64,000 nt of DNA from Clytia hemisphaerica (lineage: Eukaryota; Cnidaria; Hydrozoa; Leptothecata; Clytiidae), in assembly GCA_902728285.1 (NCBI GenBank), contig CACVBU010000064.1:1589640-1653639 (forward strand). Reading direction: 5' to 3'. Positions 13,700 to 26,363 of the stretch are shown here, in pieces. The translations under genes and the position numbers were made by a program. Within the stretch, counting starts at the first letter, position 1. Every line of letters starts with the position of its first letter. The notes under the pieces were generated by a model. The model worked only from the letters and a program-made list of their open reading frames with translations. It had not been told where the DNA came from and did not search any database.

Positions 13700-13886
13700 G
13701 CCCGGGTGGTACTAGGGTTGGCGGGTGAGGGGCATATGCGGACAGGACCTCCTAAAACCGACCCTTAGAGAGACTTTTTTGAAAAATGTTCTTTGATTTT
13801 TTTAAAAAGTGGTTCCCTTAGAGAGACTTTTTTACAATTTTTTCACTTTAAATCAAAAAAATTAGTAATCCCCCCCACCCGGGTCA
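13700..13886. mobile_element. MITE, GAGAGACTTTTTT family
   Basis: Inverted CCCGGGTGG / CCACCCGGG ends, interior ACCCTTAGAGAGACTTTTTT repeated. Larger relative at 61,430-61,745. Confidence 0.6.
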
Positions 13887-14280
13887 GCTAGAAATGATAC
13901 ACGAAACCTGAGAATATATCTCATGCTTATAAATAATTTGAGCATACCATATCAAATGATTTGTCTTGACGAGCGACATAAAATTCCTGTTGTTGTCACA
14001 TTTTCTCTTATAAGGAAAAATGAATATGGCATATTATTCTCTTAGGAGACAATTATTAACGGGAACGCGGTTTCTTGTCTATTTGTTTTTTTCATATAAC
14101 TTTAAACTAGCTATAGTCTAAGACGAATACGAATAATAAAGAATAACCTCAAACACGCAAATGATCCGTCGGCCGGAAATCTTTCCGCGCGGGTGAAAAA
14201 TAGTCGGTGGGGCTCAATGTTGTAAACTATGTAATATCATAATATCACTATATCACACGGACGATAACATTGATACAATA

Positions 14281-14405
14281 ATGACCGGTTAGTGAGGGCT
14301 GTACTGAGAAATATTGCCCGAGGTCAAGTAACGACCGAGCTTGCGAGGTTGTTGCGTTGACCGAGGGCAATATTTTCAGTACAGCCCGAAAAAAACCGGT
14401 CATTA
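14281..14405. repeat. Long palindrome with ACCGGTCATTATTG arms
   Basis: AATGACCGGTTAGTGAGGGC..TGTACTGAGAAATATTGCCC is inverted as GGGCAATATTTTCAGTACA..ACCGGTCATTATTG. A further AACCGGTTAACAA at 14,703 may be the outer end of a larger element. Confidence 0.65.
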
Positions 14406-14818
14406 TTGTATTTGTTAACCGTTTCCTTCAACTTTGATTGATTTTTAGCGCTTTACCCAGGAAAAATAGCGAAATAAAGCAGAAAAAACAAGCGAAAAGA
14501 GATAAAAAAATTGCTATAATTTCTGACGTCAGAAATAAAAAATGAGAGAAATGATGTCAACGCATTGTTCATTTTCCTTTGAAAAAGTGACGTCACAATG
14601 AATTTTCCTAACGACGGGCAACTCTGGACAATGTAGGCCCGTCGTCATGCGAAAAGAACCAATTGCATTGCGCAAAAAGCCATGTAGCCCGCTTCGAAAA
14701 AGTAACCGGTTAACAACGTCTAATATTACTTCCTGCAGTATATAAAGTTGCCATATCTATTTTCTTGGACACCAAAATACTAATTTTTTTCTAAAAACAT
14801 TGACATCATTACTGTAAT

Positions 14819-14987
14819 ACACGTTTTTTGTAAGGAAAAACTAAAATAACCATAATTATATAAACCTTCGACCCAAAATATGAAGAGTATTTTAAGAACA
14901 TTTTTCAGCTTAAATGAAATCAAAAAAGTTAAGAACACCCGAAGGGTTTAAAAATTTTAGGATGTTTTTTATAAAAAAGCGTCCATA
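14819..14987. mobile_element. MITE, AAGAACA family, internally shortened
   Basis: Ends ACACGTTTTTTGTAAGGAAA and TGTTTTTTATAAAAAAGCGT with part of the core deleted. Confidence 0.6.
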
Positions 14988-15242
14988 GGTAGCCATGTAT
15001 CCGTTCTTATCTTTTTTATTACTTCCATGTCACCCCCAGTGGTTTACGTAGTTGCATGAACACCCTGAAAATTGTCTAAAATAATCAAAAGTCGACCCTT
15101 GATTTTCGAGCGCGCGCTTCATTTTTATGACTTTTTTCCAAGCAAAAAGGATTCAAGCCAAAAAGTGCGATCGCAGTGTGCGCAAGTGGATACCAGCCTG
15201 TAGTAAAGTGTCACCGAAGCTTCACGTTATCATTCAGATATC

Positions 15243-16056
15243 TACAGTGGAACCTCTAATTAGCGGACACCATCGGGGAAAGGGGTTAGTGTCCGCTAAT
15301 TAGATACAAGAAACCTGAGAATTATCTCATGCTTATAAATAATTTGGGTATATATCGAATGATTTGTCTTGACGAGCGACAGAAAATTCCTGTTGTTCAC
15401 GTTATCATTCATATATCTACAGTGGAACCTCTAATTAGCGGACACCATCGGGGAAAGGGGTTAGTGTCCGCTAATTAGATACACGAACCCTGAGAATTAT
15501 CTCATAGTGTCCGTCTTTTAGAAACTTTTGATCTCGGAGCTCAAATTTTTGAATTAGGCCATCACAGGGTGTCGAAAGTACAAAATTTAGACCCCTAAAG
15601 TACTTATCTGCAGACAGTAGGCCATAGAAGAACAAAAGAAAGGTTATTAAAACGCAACTATTTAGAAAGAAAAGAAAATCTAGAAATATAACACCAAAAT
15701 TGAAAATACAATTCATTGAATGGGTCAAGGGAAAACTGGAAATTTGTAGAAATAATATGAATAATAAGACCAATAAGTGCTTGAAATAAAAATATCTAAA
15801 AAATTTTTTTTGATTTTGGACGTCTGTGACCCGTTTGATATTCAATGTCCGCTAATTGGAGAGTTAAAATAAGGGTTTTGAACATTTCGTGCGAAAAAAA
15901 TTGTCCGCTAATCAGAGGGTCCGCTAACTGAGTGTCCGCCTTTTAGAAACTTTTTTATGAGTATTTGACTAGGAAACGGCCGGGGAAAATGAAATTGTCC
16001 GCTAATCAGAGGTGTCCGCCTTTTAGAGTGCCGGTTAATTAGAGGTTTTACTGTAT
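15243..16056. mobile_element. Tc1/mariner-like non-autonomous element
   Basis: Ends TACAGTGGAACCTCTAATTA and TAATTAGAGGTTTTACTGTA with repeated TGTCCGCTAAT words, the usual termini of TA-inserting Tc1/mariner/pogo MITEs. A duplicated left end lies at 15,243 and 15,417. No transposase ORF. Confidence 0.8.
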
Positions 16057-16068
16057 TTTTTTTAAACA

Positions 16069-16611
16069 ATCCCCTTCTCACAGGCCCGGTACGTTTTTTC
16101 AGTCAGTAGGGTTAAAAATAGCAGACCAAAACCATATTATAAAGCCCGAAGGACTAGATGTCGTGCTTTTGCTGAAAAGTGTACAGAGGTTAGGTAGGAA
16201 ATGCTACCTAGGTCACGTGACATTACAATAGAATTCCAGCACTTGACAAAATAAGAAGCTTTGCGGGTTTTCGAAAACAATAGGAGTAACATTTTTTTGC
16301 GATATTCACTTTTTTTGCTTGGAAGAGCTTAATGCACGACATCTAGCCCTTCGCGGCCTTTACAGAAATCTGTGATCAAAACTTGATGGGGATTGATATT
16401 CCCATGTTTGTTATGGTTGTTTCATTAAATTCCATTGTTGTTGAGCCAGAAAATTCAGTTGGAATGGAACAATAGCACGACATTTTGCAGTGAGGATTTG
16501 CTTATTTGATTATTCTCAACAGGGACAAAAAATTTAAGTATACTTTTTCACTGGGGACAATATTTTGGCCGGCGGTTAGAGGTCGGGGCAGTGGATCTGT
16601 GAGAAGGGGTG
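16069..16611. mobile_element. MITE, CCCCTTCTCACAGACCC type, split by a CCCGAAGG element
   Basis: Ends AATCCCCTTCTCACAGGCCC and GGATCTGTGAGAAGGGGTGC. A second MITE occupies 16,138-16,372. Confidence 0.72.
16138..16372. mobile_element. MITE, TATAAAGCCCGAAGG family (nested)
   Basis: Inverted ends TATAAAGCCCGAAGGACTAG and CTAGCCCTTCGCGGCCTTTA, interior TAGGTCACGTGACATTAC. Same family as 58,793-59,039. Confidence 0.75.
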
Positions 16612-18018
16612 CTTTACGCCTCAAATATCCAGTCTATTTCCAAACGTCAATGTGTGGAATATTTCACACAGTGCATTTCATAAGTTTTTAAAAATTGACT
16701 CGCATACTAAATATGTTTGATGCCTTTCACTGTCTGGTGACGTCATTAAAGAAACTCGAACCCAGTTTTGAAATCTACAAGGTGAATGTGTTTACTCTTA
16801 CCTATCTCTACTGCGTCATTTAATATTTTCTAAAAACAGGATTAAGAAAAATAACCGTTGCACAGACTATAACATTAGACTAGCAAATTAGCAATCATAT
16901 CTGTCAGGGTCCACTTTTCTCAAACTCTGGCGGCACGTCCCCGTCTTTCGTCAAGGTCAGTACCCCCCCCCCCCCCCCCGGGGAGAAACATCGATCGTCA
17001 GACTATTTGTAATATAAATCTGATCTGATCATTATTTAAACGCCGCCCCTACCAGACCTTATTAGGAGCCCCTTTTATTAATTTTGACTGTCAAAAGAGT
17101 CCTTTATTTTGTTTTAAAGATAAAATTTCCAAACCATCCGTCAATATAGTTATTCCTGTTAATCTGATTTAAAAACATTTTCAAAAGACTTTGATGGAAG
17201 ATTTTGCTTTGCTGGGACCCAGGGTATGTAGGCCAGTTATCTGCATCTTAAAAGGAACATTGCCTTTTAAACTCCGTAATGCTTTCGCACTGTCTTTCAG
17301 TGTTATGTCATCATGAGTAATGTTTTGTCAGTAGACACGTCACCAAATAAAACCAGACACTATGTCAGACGATAGTTCAAAATAACTTTGTCATTTTGGT
17401 TCCAATTACCTGATGACGTCACAGTTAGGGATGAAAAATCCGATGCTCCTTAATTCTTCGAGTTATCAGATCATCTATATTATAATACGCTTAAATCGGA
17501 ACTCTCCCATTCTCGCATGAGGCTTTTTCGCTAGCGATTTTTAAATACACGGCAATTTTTTTCGCGCCTTTTTGATTGTATATTCAATTCTATTCGCCAA
17601 GTGCACTTCCATTCAAGAGAGCACATTTCTCCTTGATGGAGAAACACAACTGACTGTGCAATAGCACTATCAGCATAATTTGTAGTTTTTTAAAAAAAAG
17701 TTTATGTCGGTTATAAAATAATTTTGATTCACATGGGAATACGTCGAAGATAAAATTTGAGTTTTCAAAAAGACATCATATTTATGATTACCCTTGAGAT
17801 TAATAAAGCTCCGATGACATTTCCCTTCTATTTGACACTCTGATAAAAACATTTCAATTTAATGGACTTGACAATATGAGAAAAGTTGATGACTTATTCC
17901 CAATTCAATTATGAAATTTTTTAATCAATGTTTGCTATTTTTTGTTCTATTGAGATAGCAAAATGAAAACGCTTTTACTTACGCATTGAGTTTAATTGTT
18001 AAATAATTGTTGGCTCTG

Positions 18019-18714
18019 TTAACCTTTCCAGCGCGCAACATTTTTATATCTTCAGCCCGTCTGCGCGCAACGTTTTTTGATGAAAATGCAATTTTCACGA
18101 TAACCGTTATAACTTTTAGAAAAATTAACTTCAGAAAAAAACCCTTATATTTTTGGAAAGCCCTACCTTTCCCCTTTCTAAATATGTTTAACTGAGTACT
18201 TCAAACAATTTTGGACAGAAATTATGAAGCCAGACAAAAGGTATATGAAAAAACAATGTCGCGAAAAAGTCATTTTTTGGTGCAAAACTTCAAAAAATTA
18301 TAGAGAACTGAAAAATTGATAAAAACACTTACTTTTTTCTTTAGAATGTTTCTTTATAGTTAGGAATACAATTCCATACTTTTGAAAAAAGCCAAATAAA
18401 ACTCTAAAAACACTTTTATAAACCCTTACTTTCATAGCTAACTTTCTGCCTCCTCCAGTTTCACAAAATCACGCAACATAGCTTGGTCTACCATTTCTAT
18501 TTTTGAAAAATGTTGCGTCATACCAAAACAAACCCCGATTGTTTCTTATCGGAAATTTCACGCTGATTCCGATTTTTTAATCGGATTTACCGTACCTCTG
18601 ACGGTTGGGGCGTAATCCGACCAAATATAAAGGTCACCTTAAAAACGTATCAGATACGTCTTTCGGAACGTATGGCGAACGTATCAGATACGTCTTTCGG
18701 GGCGGAAAGGTTAA
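18019..18714. mobile_element. piggyBac-type MITE (TTAA flanks)
   Basis: Flanked by TTAA on both sides. Ends CCTTTCCAGCGC and GGGGCGGAAAGG are inverted. Insertion at TTAA with CC.TT termini is characteristic of piggyBac. No transposase. Confidence 0.65.
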
Positions 18715-19424
18715 GAGGTATTGAAAAAAGGCACTCTTTATATTCCACCGTAAAGCAATGTGGTCTTTGGAGTGATCGGTGTTGCCAAGTACCTCTAATA
18801 CTGAATTTGAATTTCTATTTGTTTTTTATCTTCATCCTTGCGTGAGGAAAATAAATAGTCTTTCCTCTCCCAAAAACCCAAAAAAAAGCACGTTTAAAGT
18901 ATGACCGATTTCTCGCGAGAAATTTTTAACTCAATTTTCACCAATATTTGCATGAGCATTATTTTTAGCGAGTCAAGAACATTATTGTTTGAAGGTTTTC
19001 AACAAAAGAAATTATGACAAATTTATACAATTTAATAAGGAGAAGAAAAATCAAAATTCAACTAAAAATACTTTCACCATATTTTTTAATGTGCATTAAT
19101 TTTAGTGTCCCCTTAAAAATTTTAAACATCAATTTTTACGAAAAAGGCCTAAATTTAAGAACATTTCTTCTCGCAAAATAAGTACATTTGTATACAAATC
19201 CCTACAAGTTTCTGAAAAATAGAAAAGCGAGCGAAGCGAGCGTATTAAAAGGAGTAAGAAGTCGTCTCGGACGCCGCCGGGACGGCTAGTGTGTTATATG
19301 ACGGGAACTTTGTTTTTCTTTTTTATATATCATTTGGGTCATATCATCATTTTAAGCATAAGCTAAGAATTAAGTCTTGAAACAATGTCCCTATTTTTTC
19401 AAGAACAATAGAAAACTTCGTGGG

Positions 19425-19865
19425 GAAAAGTATGCTGAACCTGAACAAGGGACGGACATCTACGTATGGAACGTACAATGCTGGACAAAAGGTTGGTAGA
19501 CTTCTGCAATATTTGCAAAATACTTCAATATCGATCAAAAACAAGTTCCCAAGAGGCTCTGGGTGCTTTCCAAACCCATTCAAAGCTGTTCAAACATGTT
19601 CAAAGTCACCCACTGCAGTCTAACCGCAAGGGCAAACCACAAGGGCTTGATCAACTGGCTTACACCAGTATCAAAGCGCTGATTTTTTGCTTGTGGTTCC
19701 CTCAAAAGCAATTCAAAAGCAATGCAACGACTTCAAGAGTGTTTTTCTTAACTTCCATCCCCTTTCAGACACATAGAAGAGTCATTTTGCTCTATTTCTC
19801 ATCATTTTTCACTGAAATTTCATTTGTCTACAACCTTTTGTCCGGCATTGTACGTAGTCTTTCAC
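19425..19865. mobile_element. Element with 34-bp inverted repeat
   Basis: ACGTACAATGCTGGACAAAA at 19,470 is inverted as TTTTGTCCGGCATTGTACGT at 19,838. The 160-codon ORF crossing it has no recognisable domain. Confidence 0.5.
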
Positions 19866-20869
19866 TCATGAGAAGTCGGGTTAATTTTAAACGGTGGACT
19901 TTCAAACCTAGCCTTCTCTCGACGAAACAACTTACAGGAGAAATTTGATTGTCTTAAAGCCAATCCGATTATTCTTTTAATTCTCATGCAATGATAAAAA
20001 GATAACTTTTTTCTACTTCATTTTTCATCTTCACTTTTTTGAATTATTATTCCTGAAAATTATAATGCTCTGAATTATCTTTTCAACTGTATATAAAATG
20101 TTGTTGAATACCTGTCACGCGCAGAGTGATCAGAGTCATCTTTTCAACGGGTATTTTAACTTGTCAGAATTGAAGCATTCGTTGAAAAATGGTAAGCAAA
20201 ACAAAGATTAGTGCCCCACTTAAAGTGGGTGTACAACAGTAAAAGTAACTCAACATAAATTCTGTTTTTTAGTCAGCCGATAGGTTAGGATGTTATAAAA
20301 CACTAAAACAGATGAAAGCTCAAAAATTAATCTTGCGCAATTTTTGAAGCATGACAATAAATATCAATGGGTGTCAAAACAAACGTTCAACTAAAAGAAG
20401 TGGGAATTCTTAGGGATTTTCTAAAAGAGAGACCACGTACACAAGGTATTTCGTGGTGTTTATCTTTCTGCTTGTGATAAATTTCATGAATTGCATGCCA
20501 AAATGATTGTATTTATTGGGATCGCATTGAGCTTTTTCTTATAAGAAGCGCCAGCTTATAAGAACATGAGCCAAAACCTATAAGTTAGGTACCTAAGAAC
20601 GAAATAGTAACCAGCTGCCCCTTAAATTCTGTTCTCAACTCCCTTCTTAGTGAAGTAAAGAAACTAAGCAACAAATATTTTTTTTGCATCAATGTTGAGC
20701 AATTAAAGTAGCGAAGCCTAAATTTATTGTGTCATATAAAAACCGTATATAGTTGACAAATGTTGCTACAAAGTATTAGTAAATGTGACTCGTTTCATTT
20801 TTGTTGCCAACAACAGGCGGAGTTCTTGAGAAAGTTTGGAGAGATTTCCATTTGATTGAGAGTGTGCCC

Positions 20870-21341
20870 TTCTCAGAGAGAAAAAGAGAGAATACCAGCC
20901 TTCGTCATTCTCTCAAGTGCCTCATAAACAGGTGGTAGGTGGGAGTGGAAGAGGTTTTTTGTTGAAAAGGGTTAAGATTACTCTTTTCTAAAGAATATGA
21001 TAAACTAGAATCAAGGCAGGTTAGTTAGAGCAAAAGAATAGACAGTCGAGAGACTATCTTCAGAAATTAATCAACGGGGATATGTTGGTGAGTCTGGGAG
21101 AACTTCACCGAAATCCATCTTTAAGTGAATTATCAATCGACGCTTTGCGAAGATTTCACTTCAAATAAATTTTCTTTTCGTTCGACCAACAGATCCAGGT
21201 GGATTTAAACTCACGTCAGTGAAGGAAGGCCGGTGTGCTGATCAAGCGTCGAGAGATGGCTCCTGGAACGTCGCACACGTTTTCTCGTCCTGGTGATTCA
21301 TGAAGCTCGGGGTAGATTTGCTGGTTGCAGCTACCGAGGTA
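20870..21341 (+). other. Possible 5' exon region of a plus-strand transcript
   Basis: A GC-richer, non-repeated stretch with two plausible donors (ATGTTG|gtgagt at 21,085 and ACCGAG|gtaaat at 21,341) and an acceptor (ccaacag at about 21,193). It contains only short ORFs, of 28 and 15 codons. Could be a leader of a gene ending near 25.7 kb, or a non-coding transcript. No direct evidence. Confidence 0.22.
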
Positions 21342-22076
21342 AATGTTTTACTTCTTTTAACGAAAGCTAATCTTCAAGCAAAAGTTTTTTTTTTTTGATA
21401 TACAGTTAACCCTTTCTTGATTCGAACCTCTAGTATTCGAATCTTTCTATAATTCGAACTATAAAACATTTTATCGGCGATCCAAAAAAATATCTGCAAT
21501 CTGATTGGTTAAAAAGAGTACAATTTATCTTGTATTTTACACGTACAAAATATGAATTGACGAGAAGATGTTGCTGCGTTGTAGCGGTAGAAGCAATCTA
21601 AAGTCAATTTGCTACAAAAGTGCCCTGCGCTTTTTTCCAACACAAAAAGTGCATTTTTTGGGTTACCGATAAACCAGTTATTAGACATTTGCTCGTACAG
21701 TATGGAAATATTTCACTCGTTCCAGATTTTCCGTATATTTTTCTCGACTAAAGGCTCTGAAAATATTGTACGGAAAAATTTCGGAACTCGTAAAATATTT
21801 CTCATATTGTACTCGCAACTGTCCGATAACTATTAGGGATTGGGAGTCGTATGAATTACTCTCTGTAATCCGAATCTTTCACTAATACGAAGAGTATTTT
21901 TATCGTCGAAATTCTGAAAACTAAGAAAATGAGAGTGGCAATTAAAGTGACTATCGTGGATTCTCAGGTCAAATTTCTGGAAATATTATCGAATTTGTCT
22001 TGACTGCCTCACTAATTAACCAATTATATGACATCATTTACGTTTGATTATAAATCCGAATTTTAAGTTTGTTGGA

Positions 22077-22740
22077 CCTACCCCGGTGGGGTGGAGGTCC
22101 TATAAATTAACCCATGTTCGTTCGTTCGTTAGTTAGTGTGTTAGTTACCAGCTTTTCTCGAGATTGGTTCATTAGTTTTTTCTGATTTTTGGCACAAAGG
22201 TGCATGACCATAAACCCTCGAATGTGACGGAGCCCGATTTTCGAAAAAAAAAATTTTTGGGCAAATTTGGGCCAAAAAACGGCTTAAAAACGGGTTTTTT
22301 GGACTTTGTGAAAAATTGGATCATTAATTTTTTCTGATTTTTAGCATGAAAGTAGGGTACAATCATAGTTAAAGCTTGGCTCAAGCAGATTTTTGCAAAA
22401 AAACTTTTTTTTTGGCTCAAAATCGCATTTTTATCTATAAGAACCACTTTAATGAGAAAACATCAATGTTCTTAGCCATATTATTATTATTATTTTTATT
22501 AGTTTTTTTACGATGAAAATGTCACGGTGGAGGGTAATGATTTGAGTTTTCTGTAAACACTTATTATTTTTTTGGCTGAAAAACGAATCTTTATCTATAA
22601 GAATCACTAATTATTTATGAGCATATATCAATGTTATCAGCCAAATTGTTTTATTATTATTTTTTCTAACAGAAGAAAATGTCACGGTAGAGTGCGACGG
22701 TTTGAGTTTTCTGGAAACCTTATTTATTAAGCTGTGCATT
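22077..22740. repeat. Dispersed-repeat-like stretch with two diverged internal copies
   Basis: ATCTATAAGAACCAC..CATCAATGTTCTTAGCCA and GATGAAAATGTCACGG..TTTGAGTTTTCTG recur about 175 bases apart (22,433 and 22,595). GTTCGTTCGTTCGTTAG microsatellite at 22,124. No coding signal. Confidence 0.45.
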
Positions 22741-25330
22741 TTTCTGATAGTGGTTTTTATAAAGAAAAGCGCTTAATAGCTTTTTTATTTCTTTTTCAAA
22801 AATCTCTTTCAATAGTGTTGATAGTTTCTCTCAATAGATATGCTTTCATTTTCTTTTTTTTTTTGTATTTTGACCAGTTATGTCTTATGTGTTTCAATGT
22901 TCACTGATTAGTTTGATAACCAGGTAGGTCCATAAAAGTATCGCTTGTTGTGAATTTGATTTTGTTTTATCAGATTTTGTGGTCTCTTTTTCCCGATGAT
23001 TTTCATCGAAACTTATCAGTATCTAAAGTGATAGACAGTTTGAGTCTAATTCTTTAGGCATTTTTAAAGACGTTAAAATACTTGATCTGTGGTAAGAGGA
23101 GGGCAAACCAAAAGATTGTTGGAGCTAGACAAGGAGAGCTGAATGCTCGAAAATTATTCTTTAAGCATGAGTAAAAACGGACCCTGTAGGACACTATTAA
23201 TTTCAATTCGGGGGGGGGGGCATTTGGTAACGAAGTAATCTGAGTTACCCATGCGTGTGACAGACCCGGTGAGACCGCCTACCCACTGGAAAGTGATAGA
23301 ATTTCTATCACCATTGGGATTTCTATAGAAATTTGACTGGGGGTAGAAGCTCCACGGTGCGTTCAGGGATGTGAGACAGGGCTGTTCTAAGAAAGCTGGT
23401 TAAAAATTTTAACAATTAAATCCCAAATTTTGAAAAAATTTCAACATTGAATTTGACTGACTACCCTTTAATTACCTTTTAAATGATTATGATTGTCTGT
23501 TTCGTTAATTCGTTAATTAAGTAGGCTGGAATCTAGATAAGAACACAAATTAGTCTAATCAAAGGATTTTGAATGACCTCACGACATGAGTTTGATTAAA
23601 ATCTTTAGTCGATGGCTTATAGGATTAGCGAACGTACAAGCCGTTTGATAAGTAGTTCAATACATCCTTTTAAAGACGAACTAAAAGATTAATTAATGAA
23701 ATACAACAAAAACACATAGCAACGTTGCTGGAGTTGGCGATATATGTTTTTGACGGATGATCTTTTTATTTATTAGGATGTTTGTGTAGTTGATTGATCA
23801 TATATGACAGAAATTTATATTGCTGACTGTGTGAGCATGCTGATGTCATATCAACACCGTTTGAAGTTTCTATTTAGGATGCCCTGTGCTTAAATCTTAT
23901 TTGGTAAGACTTGACAATAGACTACTATCTCAGCAATATTAAGATGTTTGGATAGTTGTTTGATTAATAATATCAAATGAATTCATATTGCTAGCTGTGT
24001 GAGCATGCTGAAGTGATATCCAACACTGTTTAAAAAACTTTTAGGATGCCCTAAATAATGTATCGATTTTTCAAAGATGACCCTGATTTGTTTACTGGAA
24101 TTGTTTATATTACAGTTGGAAATTTGATTTTCATTTGGTAAATTTCAAAAATGTTAACGTGGCGAAGTGATACTAAGTACTGTTTTAAGTTATTGTATGT
24201 CCTGTCCTCTGTTGATTACACATGGCTGATCTCTGGGGACGACGATGAGGTTTTTTATTAATCTCAATTGTCTAGGATATCTAGGATTCGTATTTGTAGC
24301 ATTTATCCAAAATGCATTTCAACAGTACGCGGATGACGATTGGTTAATCGTTCCGTACAATAAATTGTCTGGAAGCCTTTTGTTTCTTTTCATTGTTTCT
24401 TACTTGAACTTGTGTTGAGAAATTAATTTGTTTTGCTCACTTTTTGATCATGTGATTAAATCTTCAACCAATCCCAAGAGAAGTAATTGGTAACGTGATC
24501 AAAAGATGAGCAAATTAATTTTCATCCTTATTGATAATAACATAGGAAAAAGCTAACAAAAATTTAAAACAGTAAGCTTTTCAGACCAGTGTTTTTTATA
24601 AGGACTATGGACACCAAGAAAATCATTTGACTGACTGTGTGAAAACGTTAGTGTGATACTTAGCATATCTTAAGTTTTTTGGATATTTTGTGTGTTGATT
24701 TCTTATCAAATAAGACATCTGGTTTGCTTACTAGACTTGCAATGCTATTTTTGGGTTTCTCCTCTTAATTATATTTCGATTGACATTTTGGTACAATGCC
24801 CTAATTCCTGTCATCTCTTTAGTTTTTGCGAGCATTCTTTCAAAGAATTATCAAAAGTTACCACACATTTTTGACATAAATCTCGTACTGTATCTTATCG
24901 GAGAACAGGGTTTGTCTGGTTTCGTCTTAAAAAGTTGCCTGATGAATATATTTTGAGAGTAGTAGATAATAATTGGTTGGTTGTTCATTTAAAACCTTAA
25001 GACGTGAGACACGAGACCTAGACAAACAAAAGGGTCAACTTAGATGAGAAAGAATTTGAATCCAATTTAATGCTTTTTAATAATCTTTTTATAAAACCAT
25101 CATTGAAATCTAAAACCAATCATTATTGTTCTTTTAGGTACAAAAATCAACAAAAACTGACTTGAGATTTGCATAAGATTCCATGATTGGTTTGATAAAG
25201 AAAGTTTTCAGTTACATATTTATGTTTTTGTGAAGAAATCCATGTTGAAGATCACTTAGATCATGTTTGTAAATACTGGTGAGCACAAAGCAAATTCGAT
25301 ATATCGTTTGAAAATAAAGTGGATAAAACC

Positions 25331-25678
25331 ATGATGGTGGCAAGGCAGAAGCATCATATTGAACCAAGCAGTAAAAATGTTAAAGCCAAAAATACGGCAC
25401 CGACAGTTGTTCATCGTTCGAAATGTTTAAAATTGACTAATAAGATTAAAGTTAATTTAAACATAAACATTATGGATAAATTCAAAGTTGCGGAAGGTGG
25501 TGATGATAAACTACAAGTTCGATTAACGCTGGAATTGAATGTGAGAAATTTGCAAATTTTATATCGATATAAAACGTTGAATTTGAACATTCGATTGTTT
25601 GTGAATGATTTGAGGGAAGATCAAGAATCACTGGCAACCGTCAAAGTTACCAAGAAAGTCGACTATAGGATCTGGTGA
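25331..25678 (+). CDS. Unrecognised 115-residue ORF
   Basis: ATG at 25331, TGA at 25676-25678. The protein is basic (many Lys, Arg) with an alternating hydrophobic pattern in its second half (DKLQVRLTLELNVRNLQILY), which suggests beta strands. No family recognised and no repeat copy seen. The surrounding 23.4-25.7 kb is unusually poor in MITEs, which weakly favours a real exon. It could be a last exon, or chance. Confidence 0.3.
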   Translation: MMVARQKHHIEPSSKNVKAKNTAPTVVHRSKCLKLTNKIKVNLNINIMDKFKVAEGGDDKLQVRLTLELNVRNLQILYRYKTLNLNIRLFVNDLREDQESLATVKVTKKVDYRIW

Positions 25679-26064
25679 ATATAGCTTTATTGGGATAAAT
25701 AACCTTGAGAGGATGAGTTAACTCTCTTATCTTGGAACTGTGTAGATCTGCCTTTGCTTCGATTGATGTAGGAGATGGAAGACAGATCTATGGATAGTTG
25801 GCAGTTTCAAATTGTTGCTTGAAAAAGAGTGAAAAATGGCATCACATTTGAATTTCTTGTCGAATCTCATCAAAGTTCGAGCATTTTTACCAAAATTTGG
25901 TGAACTAAATCGTACCATTGGATTATTAGTTGATTTTTCTCAGCTTGTTACAACTGTTCTATATGACACAAAACGTCTTATCAATGCCCATCTAACATTC
26001 TCGTCATCCATATAACGTTAGATGGACGTTCAAACGTAGATATATAGGATGGTGAAGCTTTATG

Positions 26065-26344
26065 ACAACCCTTTATTCTCACAGACCCGGTAGAATTTTA
26101 TCAGCCGAGGGTAAAAATAACGGACTGAAGCTCGATAGGGATTGGTATTCCCGAATTCTTTATGACTGGGGATTTAAATTCCATTGTTTCAAGTCAAATA
26201 GCATAAAATTGTGCAGTGAGGATTGGTTTGTTTGATTATTTTCAGTGGGGACAAAAATTGTAGTATAATTTTCCACCGGAAACGATATTTGGCCTATTTC
26301 TTTCTGTGGGAAGGGTTTCCAGTGGGTCTGTGAGAAAGGGGTGT
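26065..26344. mobile_element. MITE, CCCCTTCTCACAGACCC type, TSD TTTATG
   Basis: 280 bp between TTTATG repeats (26059-26064, 26345-26350). Ends ACAACCCTTTATTCTCACAG and GTCTGTGAGAAAGGGGTGT, interior CAGTGGGGACAAAAATTG type blocks. Confidence 0.85.
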
Positions 26345-26363
26345 TTTATGAAGATGACCCAAT

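Larger units (their letters stand above)
1..20800. other. Gene-free region between MITEs
   Basis: Outside the MITEs listed, the first 20.8 kb shows no exon with a recognisable protein family, no RNA gene and no splice chain. Runs of G or C of 9-17 bases (292, 373, 16,962) are common. ORFs of up to 160 codons are AT-rich or fall in MITEs. Confidence 0.6.

Noticed and set aside
15471..15845. 124-codon ORF as a transposase
   Set aside because: Lies in a Tc1-like element but has no DDE-type or helix-turn-helix motif; runs of hydrophobic residues come from AT-rich DNA.
16962..16980. C-run as a regulatory G-quadruplex
   Set aside because: Homopolymer runs are common at ends of several MITEs here and there is no gene nearby.
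19466..19948. 160-codon plus-strand ORF as a gene
   Set aside because: Crosses an inverted-repeat element and its arms; no recognisable domain.
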